Assembly: GCA_013339765.2 (NCBI GenBank)
Contig: CM023449.1
Span: 227,723,712-227,787,711 of the forward strand
Reading direction: 5' to 3'
DNA length: 64,000 bases
Source: Haemaphysalis longicornis
Taxonomy: Eukaryota; Arthropoda; Arachnida; Ixodida; Ixodidae
Below the pieces are notes generated by a model. That model had not been told where the DNA came from and searched no databases. It worked only from the letters and a program-made list of their open reading frames with translations. Both the position numbers and the translations under genes were made by a program. Positions 21,627-33,199 of the stretch are shown one piece after another. Positions within the stretch are counted from its first letter, which is position 1. Each line of letters starts with the position of its first letter.

Positions 21627-23389
21627 GGGTGTTTTCACGAGATCGGACAGGCGTGTCCGGTCGACATCTTTAATTTTGACGAAAATTTTACATATAGCTT
21701 CTTGTGCGTATGGAAAAATATATGTGAAGTTATTTTGAGGGGAAAAAATTTCCCTTCCCAAAAAAATTCCTAAGACCGGCTCGGGTAACTGGCGCGTTGA
21801 GCGGTTCGCAGAAAATTGGAAACTTTTACCGCTGTAAAACAGAAACTACTGCAGCTATCACCGTAGTTCTTTTTATGTAAAGACTTGGCATACGCACGTT
21901 CACGCGCACATCAGTGTCTCGACACCAACAGTGCAACGCCAGATGGCGCGGCGATGCATTTTGCAACGCACTCGCGTGTCCCGGCTTATTTTGCCGCCGG
22001 GTGTACATGCTGATCAGTCGGCTGTACGGAATCTTTTGTTCCAGTGTCCAGATCCTTCACGTTAGGGAAGTTCATTTTTAAGACAATTTATTTTCTTATA
22101 CCAATAATCAGCACAAAGCACGCGCTCCTCACTATATACTGTTGGGCTATAGCCTCATTTGGCTCGTAGATGTGCGTTTTTTTCAAGCCGCCTGATCTTG
22201 TTCGCGCTCACGGCGGCTAAGGTCGTGGCTATATGTTTTTTGTTACTCTTTTACTTTTACTGGGAAGGATGAGATCACGCCTTTCGGAAACTAAGCAGGA
22301 ACTTCAGTCGCCATCCTTCGGTACTTATTTATTTCCGCCGGAACTCTTACCCCCAGCGCTGCAAGTTACACTAAGTTCAGGCATAGCCTGTGCTCCCCGG
22401 TCGCTCCCGAGAGGTCCGGATCTCATCTTACCGACTCTGTATATGCGAGTGGATTTACACAGCCCGGACACAACTACATTGACCAGCGTCGATGAAGAGA
22501 TGCACCCAGAAAAGCGATTGCGCTGACCTGAACGGTCAACTTAGGTTTTCTTTTCTAAAACTTGTTAAAATTCTGACAACATTTTTCACGCTCAATTTCA
22601 ACCAAGCCTGGTCACCGCAATTTTTATTTAATGACTTTCATTTTGTAACGGCCATTTCTCGCCCTACATTGCGGTCACAAACTTCTGCGGTCACAATACT
22701 GCCAACAAGGCCACATTTGGCGCTTCGTAGCTGCAAGACAACAAAAATAGCGCCACATGTTTTTGGTGTAGGTGATAGAGAGCGACATTGGCTTTAATTT
22801 GTGATATGTAGTATAAATAAATCGAAAGCAGCCTTTCATTTTGATTGACTTTCAAAATATACCAAAATGCGTTACCTTGCGGCAGTACAGGGCTTTTTTC
22901 ACATTGAAGCGTCTTGACGACATAAACTAAAGTTAGCACGAAGATTGAACAAGGATAGAAGAATAACACAAAAGAATTTATACTACATAGCTTGTTTAGA
23001 TTCCGAGAAAAGAGTCCCACATTTGGGCAATTAGAAATTTGTTTTGTTAATTTGGGAACTTTTATTAAAACTAATTTGCTCTGCAAGCCGAACTTAAATA
23101 CGTTAAGTCATTTGGGAGTACGCAAAGTCTTTACACAGAAAGAACTAGGGCGATAGCTGTAGTAGATTTTGTTTTACGGTGGTAAAAGTTTCCAGTTTTC
23201 CGCGAGCCGCTTCAACGCGCCAGTGACCCGAGCCGACTTTGGGCATTTTTTTTAGAAAGGGAATTTTTTCTTCTAAGTAAATAACTGCACATGTGTTTTC
23301 CCATATTCACAAGGAGCTACATGTAAGATTTTCGTTAAAATTAAACATGTCCACCGGACACGTCTGTCCGATCTCTCGTGAAAACACCC
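21627..23389 (-). mobile_element. Long-terminal-inverted-repeat DNA transposon, copy 1 (non-autonomous)
   Basis: The left end GGGTGTTTTCACGAGATCGG and the reverse-complemented right end GGGTGTTTTCACGAGAGATC are alike, and similarity continues inward for about 265 bp on each side (21627-21890 and 23125-23389). The centre has no transposase. A second copy, interior reversed, lies at 30351-32467. Flanks are ATGT and ATGG, so the target duplication is unclear (perhaps ATG). Superfamily not assigned; strand is set relative to copy 2. Confidence 0.8.
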
Positions 23390-23855
23390 ATGGGTTGTTT
23401 ACTATTTTTCCGAAGATATAGAGGTAGCTTACTTTTGATTATTTGTGCCTGCTTAGTGACACTAACCAAAGCTGATGCCTGGTCTGCGCGAGATTTCCTT
23501 GTCGTGATTGGGATCAGCACTGATCACCTGTTCAATGTAGTTCTATTATTTTACTTGTTCTAGCGTTTCGTTACGTACCTCCTCGAAATTAATCCGTAAC
23601 CCAAATATATAAGCAGACCTCACAACCCTCAAGCAAGCTGTGCACGTAAGCATACCAAAATTATATATTTTTAGATATGCGTAGCCCGATTTGAGGGCAA
23701 CATGTACGGAAAGTTTGGGCTATAATACCTATGTGACAAAAGTTGAGACTTTATAACTTTCCCCTTTTCAACAGCACGCGCTCCTTTGATATAAACTAGA
23801 TGTGCAATGACTTGAAGCAGTTGCTCCTGGAGCGGGTTTCCGCTATATACCTAAG
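23390..23855. other. No supported gene
   Basis: AT-rich sequence, nothing recognised. Confidence 0.4.
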
Positions 23856-23857
23856 TA

Positions 23858-24036
23858 CCCGGCCGCGGCGGCCGCTGTTCTGATGAAGGCGAAGAGCGAA
23901 AACGCCTGTGTGCTCGAGATTTCGACCCACGTTTAAGATCCCCAGGTGGTCAAAATTAATCCGGAGCCCTGCACTATGGCGCGCATCAAGGTTTCGGTAG
24001 CGTGGGCGCGTTAAACCTCATAATCAATCCATTAAT
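23858..24036 (+). mobile_element. SINE, main family, 5'-truncated
   Basis: It starts inside the tRNA-like head ("ggccgcggcggccgc") and keeps the whole body ("ccccaggtggtcaaaattaa", "gggcgcgttaaacctcataa") and a short AATC tail. The A box is missing. Confidence 0.85.
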
Positions 24037-24339
24037 CGCTGTAATTAATCTTTGTACGTAAGTGTTACTTACATTCCTTCTTTCTGGTCGGCAGTCTGCT
24101 GCTGATTCAAGGCTTGGCTTGCCGCGCTGTGTACCAAACGGAGACTCTCTCGCAAGGGCTTCACATTGCAGAGTGATACAGAGCTGCCTGCGGCGTCACT
24201 ATGGGTGGTTTTTTCGAGCTCTGCACCCATGGTTACATCCTCCGATAAAATTTTTCCGCCAGATAGCCTAGAATAGGAAGTTTGACGAAGGAGCCACGGC
24301 CCGCGTTAGCTTCCTGGATGCAACCGCGCAGTGGCGCTC

Positions 24340-25885
24340 ACGTTCGCTTTCACTTGGGGCAACTGAGTTGCGGCAACTGAGGTGCAACTGTGGGGCAACG
24401 GAGGTTCGTACAGATAAAGAGCTAAAGTTGGAGAATCTAAACTGGAAAAATGCCGAAGAAAATGTTCCAGCTAATATAGCAACAGGGACGGATGAAATTC
24501 CTATACGGCTGGTGAACCTACTGGGTCCAAAAAGCAAGGCACAACTGATTCGAGCAATCGAAAAAGTGATAAAAACAAAGCAAGTACCGGACAATTGGCA
24601 TAAGAGCAGGATGTAGATGATATATAAAGGTAAAACAGACAGGGCTGATGCCGATTCTACAGGCCTATTACAGTTACCTCAGTGGCATACAGGCTGGTAA
24701 TGCAAGTCATAAAAGCGGAACTACAGGCGTAGATAGAGGCGAACAGCATACTGGGAGAACTATACAAAATGGTTTCAGACGAGACAGACGCTTAGAGGAC
24801 AATTTATTTGTCCTAACCCAATTCATAGAGGTGTCAATGGCTCAGGAGCGACCACTATGGAGAGCATTTCTCGATATAAAGGGAGCCTACGACAACGTAG
24901 ATAGAGAACTTCTATGGAGCATACTTGAGCGGGAGGGATTAGGCCAGGACTTTATACAGCTGTTGCAGAGAATTTACAGTGAGAGCGAGGTGCAAATTAC
25001 CTGGGAGGACCAAAAGTGCATGGAACCGGTAGTCACAAATAGAGGTTTAAAGCAGGGTTGTCCTCTGCCGCCATTGCTGTTCATGCTGTACATGGCTAGA
25101 CTAGAAAGAAAGCTTGAAGGCAGTAAAATAGGTTTCAATCTATGTTATAGCCGCAAAGGACAGGAAGTGGAACAACATATCCCGGGACTGATATATGCAG
25201 ATGACATAGTACTACTAGCAGATAGCAAACAGTGTTTGCAACAGCTCACAGATATCTGCGGGGAAGGAGCCACTGAACTGGGGTTAGAGTTTAGCACAGC
25301 AAAGTCGGGAGTTCTGGTTTTAAATGACGACACCCGTAACGAATCGGTATTCGTTCAACAAGCAGCAATACCGTGGGCAACAGAATACAAATATCTGGGC
25401 ATATGGATAAACGAAGGTCAGGCGTATCTAAGCATGATGTGCTCAAACACGTCAAGAAAATGATCATACCGGCAGAAGTGAAAACATTCTTTTTTAAATT
25501 GCACGCTGAGACCTTACGAGTCCTAACGTGGATTGACGAGAGGGGTTGTTTTTGCCTTGGGGCAAAGATTGTCGACTGTGTAAAAAGCCAGAAAGCATGG
25601 AACATGTTTTTTTTTTGTCGATTGCTGGGACGCCGTCTTCTTCTTGGATGTCCTCCAGAGGACTTTAAAAAAGGACCTCCCGTTGACACCGAAAGGCATA
25701 CGTTTTCTTGAAGTTGAATGTGATGAGGCTCCTTACGATGTAATCTTCCTCCTCGGCCTACATGCTATATGGCGCAGCAGAATGGATGTCAGAAACAGTG
25801 ATGAGAATGCCAGGCCAGTGGATTCTTACTTTGCAGAAAATATTAGCAAACTGAAGGAAGTGTACGCCAAACAAGAAAAAATCGG
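24340..25885 (+). mobile_element. LINE reverse transcriptase, frameshifted and internally deleted
   Basis: 24424-24613 gives the RT fingers (GTDEIPIRLVNLLGPKSKAQ, NWHKSRM), ending in a stop. After shifts near 24650 and 24765 the main frame to 25463 carries motif A (FLDIKGAYDNV), motif B (GLKQGCPLPPLLF) and the catalytic YADD at 25194-25205. At about 25420 the frame jumps to a C-terminal zinc-knuckle region (LCKKPESMEHVF, then RSRMDVRNSDENARPVDSY), so the connecting region is deleted. RT motifs are certain, clade not determined. The element is inactive. Confidence 0.9.
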
Positions 25886-26245
25886 GCCCATCTCCCCAGC
25901 GAGGGGGACTCGAGTAAATGCGTCGCATAGGGGGTGGGTGTATTGCGTTAACGTTTAGTGTTTGGGGAGTTGGTAGTAGTGAATGCGTTGTATCAGCAGC
26001 TTCTTGACGTAGTTTGAATGAGTCAAGGATATAAGGCGCGTTCGTAGCCTCCCATTCTATGTCGGCTTTGTGGCGCAATGGGTCGAGCACCATGTACATT
26101 GCGTTCCGCCCACAGGGTCGAAGGATCGAAACCAGGCGCCGGATAGTATTTTTTTTTTATATAGTGTAGGGGGAGGGGTGCGGACTACGACTACGGACGT
26201 CAACGCGGGTGACATCGTGAGTTACTGAAATGCTCTGCATTTAAT
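25885..26245 (+). mobile_element. Non-autonomous repeat related to the nested element at 30975-31391, with tRNA-like core
   Basis: The left edge "gcccatctccccagcgaggg" and the following "aaatgcgtcgcatagggggt" match the left of 30975-31391; the right edge ("gggggaggggtgcggactac", then "aacgcgggtgacatcgtgag") matches its right. The middle (25995-26165) instead matches 19842-20000 and has A-box-like "tgtggcgcaatgggtcgag" and B-box-like "gatcgaaacc". It cuts off the 3' end of the preceding LINE. Confidence 0.6.
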
Positions 26246-26579
26246 ATAATGATGAGGTTCTATCGCTTATTCGTGCATTACGCGTAATTAAAGCCCACAA
26301 ATATTAACCACCAGCTAAAGGTTCGGCAGCGTTGTTGGGCCAACCTAAAGAGTTTTTTGCGGTGTGTGAGACCAAACCAGTCTCAAAAAGAAAATGTGAG
26401 AGTAAGGGTTGTGTACGACTGTTACTACACGCAGTTGTGAAAACAAGGACAAGGCCAAGCCGGAGTTACGTTTGGCCGCCTTATGCATTGTACGTTTTGT
26501 ACCAGGTTTCGTTGCTAGTACCTTTTCTTGTCTGTAGCGTGAGAGTTTATTTATAAATGAACGGCAATAAAGAAAAAAA

Positions 26580-26668
26580 ACTGGTGGTAGCCCAGTGGGT
26601 AAGATGATTGACGCTAACTCTGTCTGGCTGGTCTACCGGACACAGGCTCGAATCCTGCCTGTGTGAAT
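26580..26668 (+). mobile_element. tRNA-like sequence with T-run terminator
   Basis: A-box-like "gtagcccagtgggtaag" and B-box-like "ggctcgaatcctgcc" are followed by TTTTTT, a pol III-type stop. No full cloverleaf can be drawn. It could be a SINE head or a tRNA pseudogene. Confidence 0.45.
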
Positions 26669-26779
26669 TTTTTGCTATTACACGGACGGACATTGTGCGG
26701 TCCTAAGGTGCTCCGCACCTAAAATACGTTTCTTTTTGAACTGAATGCAGCACGCGCACTGATGCCGCCTTGACTGGAA

Positions 26780-27080
26780 ATGTTTTACAACCAGAGTTGC
26801 GAATCGGGTGGATTATCAATTCATTGCCGGCACAGCGAGCACGAAAGCACAAATGACGACGCTGCATGCGGCGAAGTTGACTGTGAATTAGGAGTTCCGG
26901 CGCTGCCCACTTGGAGGAGAAATGTATTTTCGAAGCTGACGACGGTTGCGAGCTGCTTGGAACAGCCAGACTTCCCGTGCAACGCCGTCTCCTACAGCGT
27001 AGACCAACAGTATACCGGCGGCTGATAGGAACGCTGTTTGATGAACCTCACAAATTCAGGCTAGAAAACTTCTCCAAAGG
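26780..27080 (+). other. Candidate coding fragment with a splice donor (unrecognised)
   Basis: One frame from 26911 encodes a basic segment (QRRLLQRRPTVYRRLIGTLF, then DEPHKFRLENFSK) and meets AAAG-GTAATC at 27080, a fair donor. I cannot name a family; the basic run could belong to a transposase. Low confidence. Confidence 0.25.
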
Positions 27081-27339
27081 TAATCGGTTTCCTTTTTTAG
27101 GAGCACAAAACTTTTCCTAATATTAAAAACTACAAGCGCCGAAACTTTTGCAAATACTTTTTACTGCGAAGCAGTGTATGTCTAATCCCCCCTAGTTTTC
27201 ATTCCGGTGAAGCCCATTTACTCAGCACCGCTCCGGGGCGCTGCCACCGCTGAACCCTCTTTCGCTACTTTTATTCCCCTCGCCACCACCGATGCATCTT
27301 TCGCAGGTTGCGCGATCAGCTGAAAACGGAGGTAGAGGT

Positions 27340-27875
27340 TGTTGTCAGGTGGTTGCGGAGAATCAACTGAAGCGCGCATGGGCGTACAAACGACCGAAAG
27401 CCACCGCTGCCGAGCATGCAGCCGCCGCCGTTGCTTCCTCAAATTCCACATCACCGAGTAGCTCGAATCCCGCCCGGTTGAAGAGCAACTTGACCGTTTG
27501 GAACGCCGGCGTGAGCCTATAATTTTTCTTCGCCTTGAAAGGCTTTCCGAGCGAGATTTTCACCGTTGCATATCACGCCTAACTATACACACATCACCTG
27601 TTGCCGGTTTATATGTGTAAAGGTCGGGGGCAGAAGGAGGGCGGCGTGCCTGCACAGTTGGGAATAATGCAGCTACCGACAACATGCCCAACGGGCTGGT
27701 TAGAGATTTAACGTGGAAGACTTGTGGCTCGAACCGCCCTGACCGCTGTTGTCCGTAATCGAGCGGTTTGGGATCTCGGTTGGTGTGTAGACAAACAGTA
27801 ATATGTCTACAACGGTGGAGTGAAACGGAGAGCGACACGTAAGACCGCAAGAATAAAACTCGAGGCTTTCCAGGT
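27340..27875 (+). repeat. Diverged tandem duplication, unit 1, with short Arg/Glu-rich frame
   Basis: "ggttgaagagcaactt" at 27476 recurs at 28048, and "agaataaa" near 27851 recurs near 28394, giving a unit of roughly 545-570 bp. In this unit one frame reads EEQLDRLERRREPIIFLRLE then LSERDFHRCISRL before stopping, a charged helix-like segment. Function unknown; it looks like a retroelement or gene relic. Confidence 0.6.
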
Positions 27876-27904
27876 TTTAACTCGCTATGGGCCGAACACA
27901 TGTC

Positions 27905-28420
27905 TTTCGCTTTTAGGAGGAAGAGCAAGAATTGAAGGAGGGCCGGCCCGAACAGAAGCGCGAATGGGCACGAGAACTACGCAAAGCCGCTGCCACCGGC
28001 ACTGCCGCCTGAGGTTCCAGCTTGTCGGGTAACTGCGAATCCCTCCAGGTTGAAGAGCAACTTACCCGCTGGTAACGCCGTCGTGATCCAATGTTATTTG
28101 TTGAGCGTAAAGAGATTTCAGAGCGACATTTTCGACGGTGTCTTTCACTTCACCGGCTGCGGGTTTATGCGTGCACGGGTTGGGAGTATATGGATGTGTG
28201 GGGGCGTGCACACGCAGCTATATGTTTAATCGCCTTTCTGATGACATATCTGTTGTGCTGGCGGAAAATTTAAATGCGGACGTCAAACGGCCCAATCTGA
28301 CCTGTCCGGTGTCCTCAGTGGTCGAGCGCATTGGGTTGGTGTGTTACACAAACGACCCGGGAGGGAAACAGACAGCTTCTTGTTTATCCGCTAGAATAAA
28401 GCTCGGGTCATTTCAAGTTT
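27905..28420 (+). repeat. Diverged tandem duplication, unit 2
   Basis: It aligns to unit 1 over the leader ("gaacagaagcgcgaatgggc"), the EEQL...RRRDPMLFVERKEISERHFR frame (which has a stop after TRW) and the AATAAAGCTCGGG end. The frame is interrupted, so this copy is not coding. Confidence 0.6.
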
Positions 28421-28429
28421 AATTCAGTT

Positions 28430-29830
28430 ATTGGCTAGAAAGTATGCTCAATCGCAAATTGCATTCGTGCACACACACCGTGGACTGCGTCCAGCTTCGC
28501 AGGTCGTCGTTCTTCTGTAGTGGAAGGACACTAATTTTTGAAGAAGTCCGGCGGCAAATGGCAAACGCATTCCGCTAACCTCCTCGACTCCGCGTCTGGT
28601 TTTAATTTAAACGCGCCATTTTATTTGTACAAAACCAATTTTTGACGACTAAATTTCTTTTTCGCCGTGTATAATTTGTAAACAGGGAACCGCGCGATGA
28701 GGCCTTTTTTTTTTTGCAAAAAAAAAAAACAATTTCCGCAGCCATACGCCGTTTCGATCCTTCGCGATCCGGTTCCATAACTACTCAAAGGATAGGGCCA
28801 TCTCGGAGTTCGCGTTGACACTAGCGCCAGTTTCCTGTCTATGGCCATAAGAGCCGACCGACGGTAATCACCCCTCCCTATTCTATCCACTGTACCCCCA
28901 TCCTTTGAGTTCATCCTACCGCTAATCAGGCAAGGAAGCCGTCGTGTGTGTCTTCTCTTCTGTGCCCTGTTTCAAGCGCTACTTACGATAAAGGAAGAGG
29001 GGCCTGAGATAAAGCTTTATTCGCCAACATTTCTGACGTCACAAAGCAGTCGACTTGAACACGTGCGTACTTGTAACGGCTTTATTTTCGTCGTCAGCGG
29101 AAGTAGCTAAAGTCAGCATTTAGCCTGCCGCCATTGTGTATTGGTTTTCGCATAGACGAGTAACGCCGCTTGAAAAGATGTTTGAAACCTTATTGCCTTG
29201 ATAAGGTGGAAGCTACAAAATGGCTCGTTGCTCGGTTCGCCGCGTCAGCTGGTGGCGCAGTCGAACGTCAGGCATTTGTCGGTCCTCCGTAGCACCGGAC
29301 CTCCTCGATACGAGGCGAATAAGGTTGGGAAACAGAAATGTTGTCCGAGAACAAAGATGCAGTTGTGCAAACACTTGGAAGCGCGTACTTGTTTTGCATG
29401 AAGTATAGCACAGGCTCTTAAACTTATCCCATTCAAGCCATGAATATCACTTGAAGGTAATTTTATTATTCAAGGCGGGATGCTATAGGGACACCAGTTC
29501 TAAAGCGAAAACTTATTAAGGCGCCACCTGTTATGGTGCAGTGTACAGACTTACTCACCGGCGCAGTATAGCGAAACATACTTCATATCAATTTAAATTT
29601 TGTTTCAACATGTGCGCTGTTGCTTGAAAGAAAAATTCAGTTGCCAGACGTGACTAGCGGTTTGCACGTCAGCAAGTATGCTGCAATAACGACTGCAAAT
29701 TCGCTTGTGGCAACGTGCGTCAAAAGTGCTATGGCGCGTAATGTCAGACATTGGAAGTTCTCTTTCCCGACCCTAGGATTTTACGACGATTCGTAAATGA
29801 TAAAATGGTGTACTGGACGCGGATACGCAT
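28430..29830. other. No supported gene
   Basis: It contains T and A runs at 28708-28730. Minor open frames exist at 28621-28914 (-) and 29198-29401 (+) without domains. Confidence 0.4.
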
Positions 29831-29834
29831 TAAA

Positions 29835-29999
29835 TCGTCGTTATAACGAAATCACTTTATTCGGATTCCCGCTTTATTCGAAGTTTTCCACGGTACCACC
29901 TGTAATTAGGGAAAGCGAATTTCCCTGCTTTTAACGAAGTACCGCTTATAACGAAGTCAGTTTCCTGCCCCACATTTTCGATATAGTGAGGATTTACTG
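29835..29999 (+). mobile_element. Right end of a Tigger/pogo-like element
   Basis: "cgttataacgaaatcacttt", "gcttataacgaagtcag" and the terminus "cgatatagtgaggatttactg" before TA (30000-30001) match the CAGT...ATAACGAA style of pogo-like termini elsewhere in the window. The left end is not recognised. Confidence 0.6.
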
Positions 30000-30001
30000 T
30001 A

Positions 30002-30350
30002 TATATTTCATCCCGCTAAAAATGCATCCTAATGCACATTTTAGAGTTATTAAGTCATTCCCTTTTTCCATGCACAACTTTCATGGGAAATCAGAATGCG
30101 TTTAGCATCATTTGCAGCAATTTCTTCATCAAGTAAAAAGGTAGCAAAAGAGCGGCGCTATACAATGCCATAAGCATAGCACATGCTGAAAAGGCGGTTG
30201 CGCTTCGAAAAATTTGCGATGGGGCGAGCCTCACGCCGCCACCACACGCACTCGGCCGACGAATCGAGGTGCACGTTTCTCGGTCTCCCTGCCTGTATTG
30301 CATACTGTACCGAGCACGTGTACATTTTGAGCAGACATTCACCATGTCCT
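30002..30350. other. No supported gene
   Basis: Nothing recognised before the long-inverted-repeat element starting at 30351. Confidence 0.4.
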
Positions 30351-30974
30351 GGGAGTATTCACGAGAGATCGGACAGGCGTGTCCGGTGGACATGTTTATT
30401 ATTGACGAAAATTTTACATATAGCCCCTTGTGCGCATAGGAAAACATATGTGAGTTATTCAGGGAAAAAAAAAAATCCCTTTCTCAAAACAAAAATCCCA
30501 AAGCCGGCTCTGGTCACTGGCGCATTGAGCGGCTCGCGGAAAATTGGAAACTTTTACCGTCGTAAAGCAAAAACTACTACAGCTATCCCCCTAGTTCTTT
30601 CTATGTAAAAACTCTGCATACTCCCAAATGATTTAACGCAATCGTGTGTCGCTTGCAGAGCAAATTCTTTTTATTAAAAATTTCCGAATTGGGAAACATC
30701 TTGAAAATTGCCAAAATGTGGGACTATTTTCTCAGAATCTGAACAAGCTATGTAGTATAAAATCTTTAGTGTTATTCTTCTTTCCTTGTTCAATGTTCGT
30801 GCTAACTTTAGTTTATGTCGTCAAGACGCTTCAATATGAAGAGGCCCTGTACTGCAGCAAGGTAACGCATTTCGGTATATTTTGAAAGGCAATCAAAATG
30901 AAAGGCCACCTGCGATTTTTTTTTAAACTTTCACAAATTAAAGCCAATGTCGCTCTCTATCACCTACACCAAAA

Positions 30975-31167
30975 AATTTACACCATCTTCCCGCGAGGGG
31001 TACCGTGGGGTAGATGCGACGCATCGGGGGTTGCCGTTGCGTTTCCGTTATGTTAGCGATGTCAGCGTGTGGATTGCTGTTGTTGTGTATCCTATTTACG
31101 CAGCATGTTCACCCCCGATGCGCCGCATCTACCCCATGGTTCCCCTCGCGGGATGATGGTGTAAATT
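30975..31167. repeat. Fold-back segment with ~55-bp inverted arms
   Basis: The left arm starts TTTACACCATCTTCCCGCGA and the right arm ends TCGCGGGATGATGGTGTAAA; complementarity continues through "ggggtagatgcg" to "gcatcggggg". The loop is about 75 bases. It has MITE-like structure within the nested insertion. Confidence 0.8.
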
Positions 31168-31391
31168 TTTAACCGAGCGCAAGCTGCGCGCTAACGCACA
31201 GCTGGCACGGCGACGGGAGCGAGCGCAGCCGAGCGCAAGCTGCGCGCTGACCGCGCTGACGCACAGATGGCGCTGCGGTGAGTGAGCGGCGGAGCGCGCA
31301 GCTGCCGCGGTGAGGAGAATGGGGGAGGGATGCGGACTACGCCGCGACAACGACGCGGGACAAGGCGAGTTAAAGAGATGCGTTGCATCTA
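30975..31391 (+). mobile_element. Element nested in copy 2, proven by the empty site in copy 1
   Basis: Copy 1 reads (reverse strand) cacctacacc-AAAAA-catgtggcgc, whereas copy 2 has about 417 extra bases between the A-run and "aaaacatgcggcgc", leaving an A4-type duplication. The insert begins with an inverted pair at 30975-31167 (next entry) and ends "gcgagttaaagagatgcg". It is related to 25885-26245. Confidence 0.75.
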
Positions 31392-32501
31392 AAACATGCG
31401 GCGCTATTTTTGTTGTTTTGCAGCTACAAAGCGCCAAATATGGCCTTGTTAGCAGTATTGCGGTGAGATACCCAAGTGATTTGTAAGAAGTTTGTGAACG
31501 CAATGTAGGGCGAGAAATGGCCGTCAAAAAAAGAAAGTAATTAAATAAACATTGCGGTGAGCAGGCTTGGTTGAAATTGAGCGTGAACAAAGTTGCCAGA
31601 ATTTTAACAAGTTGTAGAAAAGCCCCCAAAGTTGATCGTTCAAGCTAGCGCACTCGCTTCTCTGAATGCATCGCTTCATCGGCGCTGTTCAATGTTGTTG
31701 TGTGCGCGCTGTGTAGGCCCACTCACATATACAGAGTTGGTAAGACAAGATCCGGACCTCTCGGGAGCGACCGGGGAGCACAGGCTATGCTTGACCTTAG
31801 TGTAACTTGCAGCGGTGGGGGTAAGAGTTCTGGCGGAAATAGATAAGTACTGAAGGATATGGCTGAACTTCCTGCGTAGTTTCAGGAAAGTGTGATCTCA
31901 GGCTTCCAAGTAAAGCTAAAAGTATCACAAAAAACACATAGCCGCCGTGCGCGATAACAGGCACAGGCGGCTTGGAAAAAAACCGCCCTAGCTAGCAACA
32001 GCCCTAGCTAGCAACATCGCCTGCAGCGATTCACGCACATCGGCCAGCCAGAGGAGGCTAATAACCCAATAGTAGTGAGGAGCGCGTGCTTTGTGCTGAT
32101 TATTTCAGTGGGCATAAGAAAATCAATTGTCTTAAAAATGAACTCCCCTAGCCTGAAGGATCTGGACACTGCAACAAAAGATCCCCGTTCAGCCGACTAA
32201 TCAGCATGTACACCCGGCGGCAAAATAAGCCGGGACACGCGAGCGCGTTGCAAAATGCATCGCCGCGCCATCTGGCGTTGCAGTGCTGGTGTCATGTGCG
32301 CGTGCGCGTGCGTATGCAAAGTGTTTACATAGAAAGAACTACGGCGATAGCTACAGTAGTTTTTGTTTTACAGCGGTAGAAATTTCCAATTTTCTGCGAA
32401 CCGCTCAACGCGCCAGTGACCCGAGCCGGTCTTAGGAATTTTTATTTTTTTGAGAAAGGGAATTTTATTCGTCAAATGCGTCTAACAAACATTCAACTAA
32501 G

Positions 32502-33190
32502 TTGGCTACATCACCACTAAAGCACCAATCAAAATATGACAGTCAACTAAATAGCGCGTTTGTAAACCCTGTTTCCGCGGAGGACGTACACACCGCTTTC
32601 TTAGCTCAGAAATTTACAGGTTGTTGTGATGCGCGTGACCGCACCAATGAAATCAGTAAAATTTGTAATATATTACCCTCGGTATTAGTGCACATCTCTA
32701 ACTTCGGCATTTTTTCAGGTAGTTTCACCAAAACTGTATAAATATCAAAAGGGATTGCGACTTTTAAAAAAGAGTGACCGTATTAACCTCGCAAACTACA
32801 CTCCTGTCTCTATTTTTCCGCTGTATTTTAAAGGATTAGAAATACACAGGCACACTCGGCTTGTATTATGCGCGGAAAAAGCACAAATGGTAACATAGGC
32901 TCACTTGTGTATTCGTGCCCATACACACAAAGGACCTTAAAAGAATACATGTAAAAAGCGCAGAAAAGATTGCACTGGAAGCTTTTATTAGCCTCACATC
33001 CAATACCTTCTCAACTAAGATGTTATGAAAAGAAGCCACCTGTTACAATTAATGAAATCCTACTTATCCCGCTAAGTTCAATTCAAATTGGTAATAATAC
33101 TGAATCTTCATCAATTCTTTTGCAGAGTCGAACTGGAGTACACCGGGGCGCTGTGCTAGGACCTTCTTTTTTTGTTTATCGCACATTGAC
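32502..33190 (+). pseudogene. Degenerate LINE reverse transcriptase fragment
   Basis: 32560-32740 resembles RT fingers (NILPSVLVHISNFGIFSGSF). The next frame gives KKSDRINLANYTPVSIFPL, the classic KKGDxxNxxNYRPIS motif, and 33124-33180 gives GVHRGAVLGPSFF, a decayed GVPQGSVLGPLLF. Motif order is right but everything between is lost. Clade probably CR1/jockey-like. Confidence 0.75.
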
Positions 33191-33199
33191 TCCCTAAAA

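Larger units (their letters stand above)
30351..32467 (+). mobile_element. Long-terminal-inverted-repeat DNA transposon, copy 2, right end lost
   Basis: It starts GGGAGTATTCACGAGAGATC and aligns to copy 1 (21627-23389) read in reverse, including interior blocks such as "gaacaagctatgtagtataa" and "tatcacctacacc". The right terminus lacks roughly the last 130 bp present in copy 1. A secondary insertion lies at 30975-31391. A short frame conserved between copies (VLTLVYVVKTLQ) reflects DNA similarity and has no known domain. Confidence 0.8.

Noticed and set aside
22691..23086. 131-codon minus-strand frame conserved in both long-inverted-repeat copies
   Set aside because: Similarity is at DNA level throughout the element; the second copy's frame is shorter and shifted, with no known domain.
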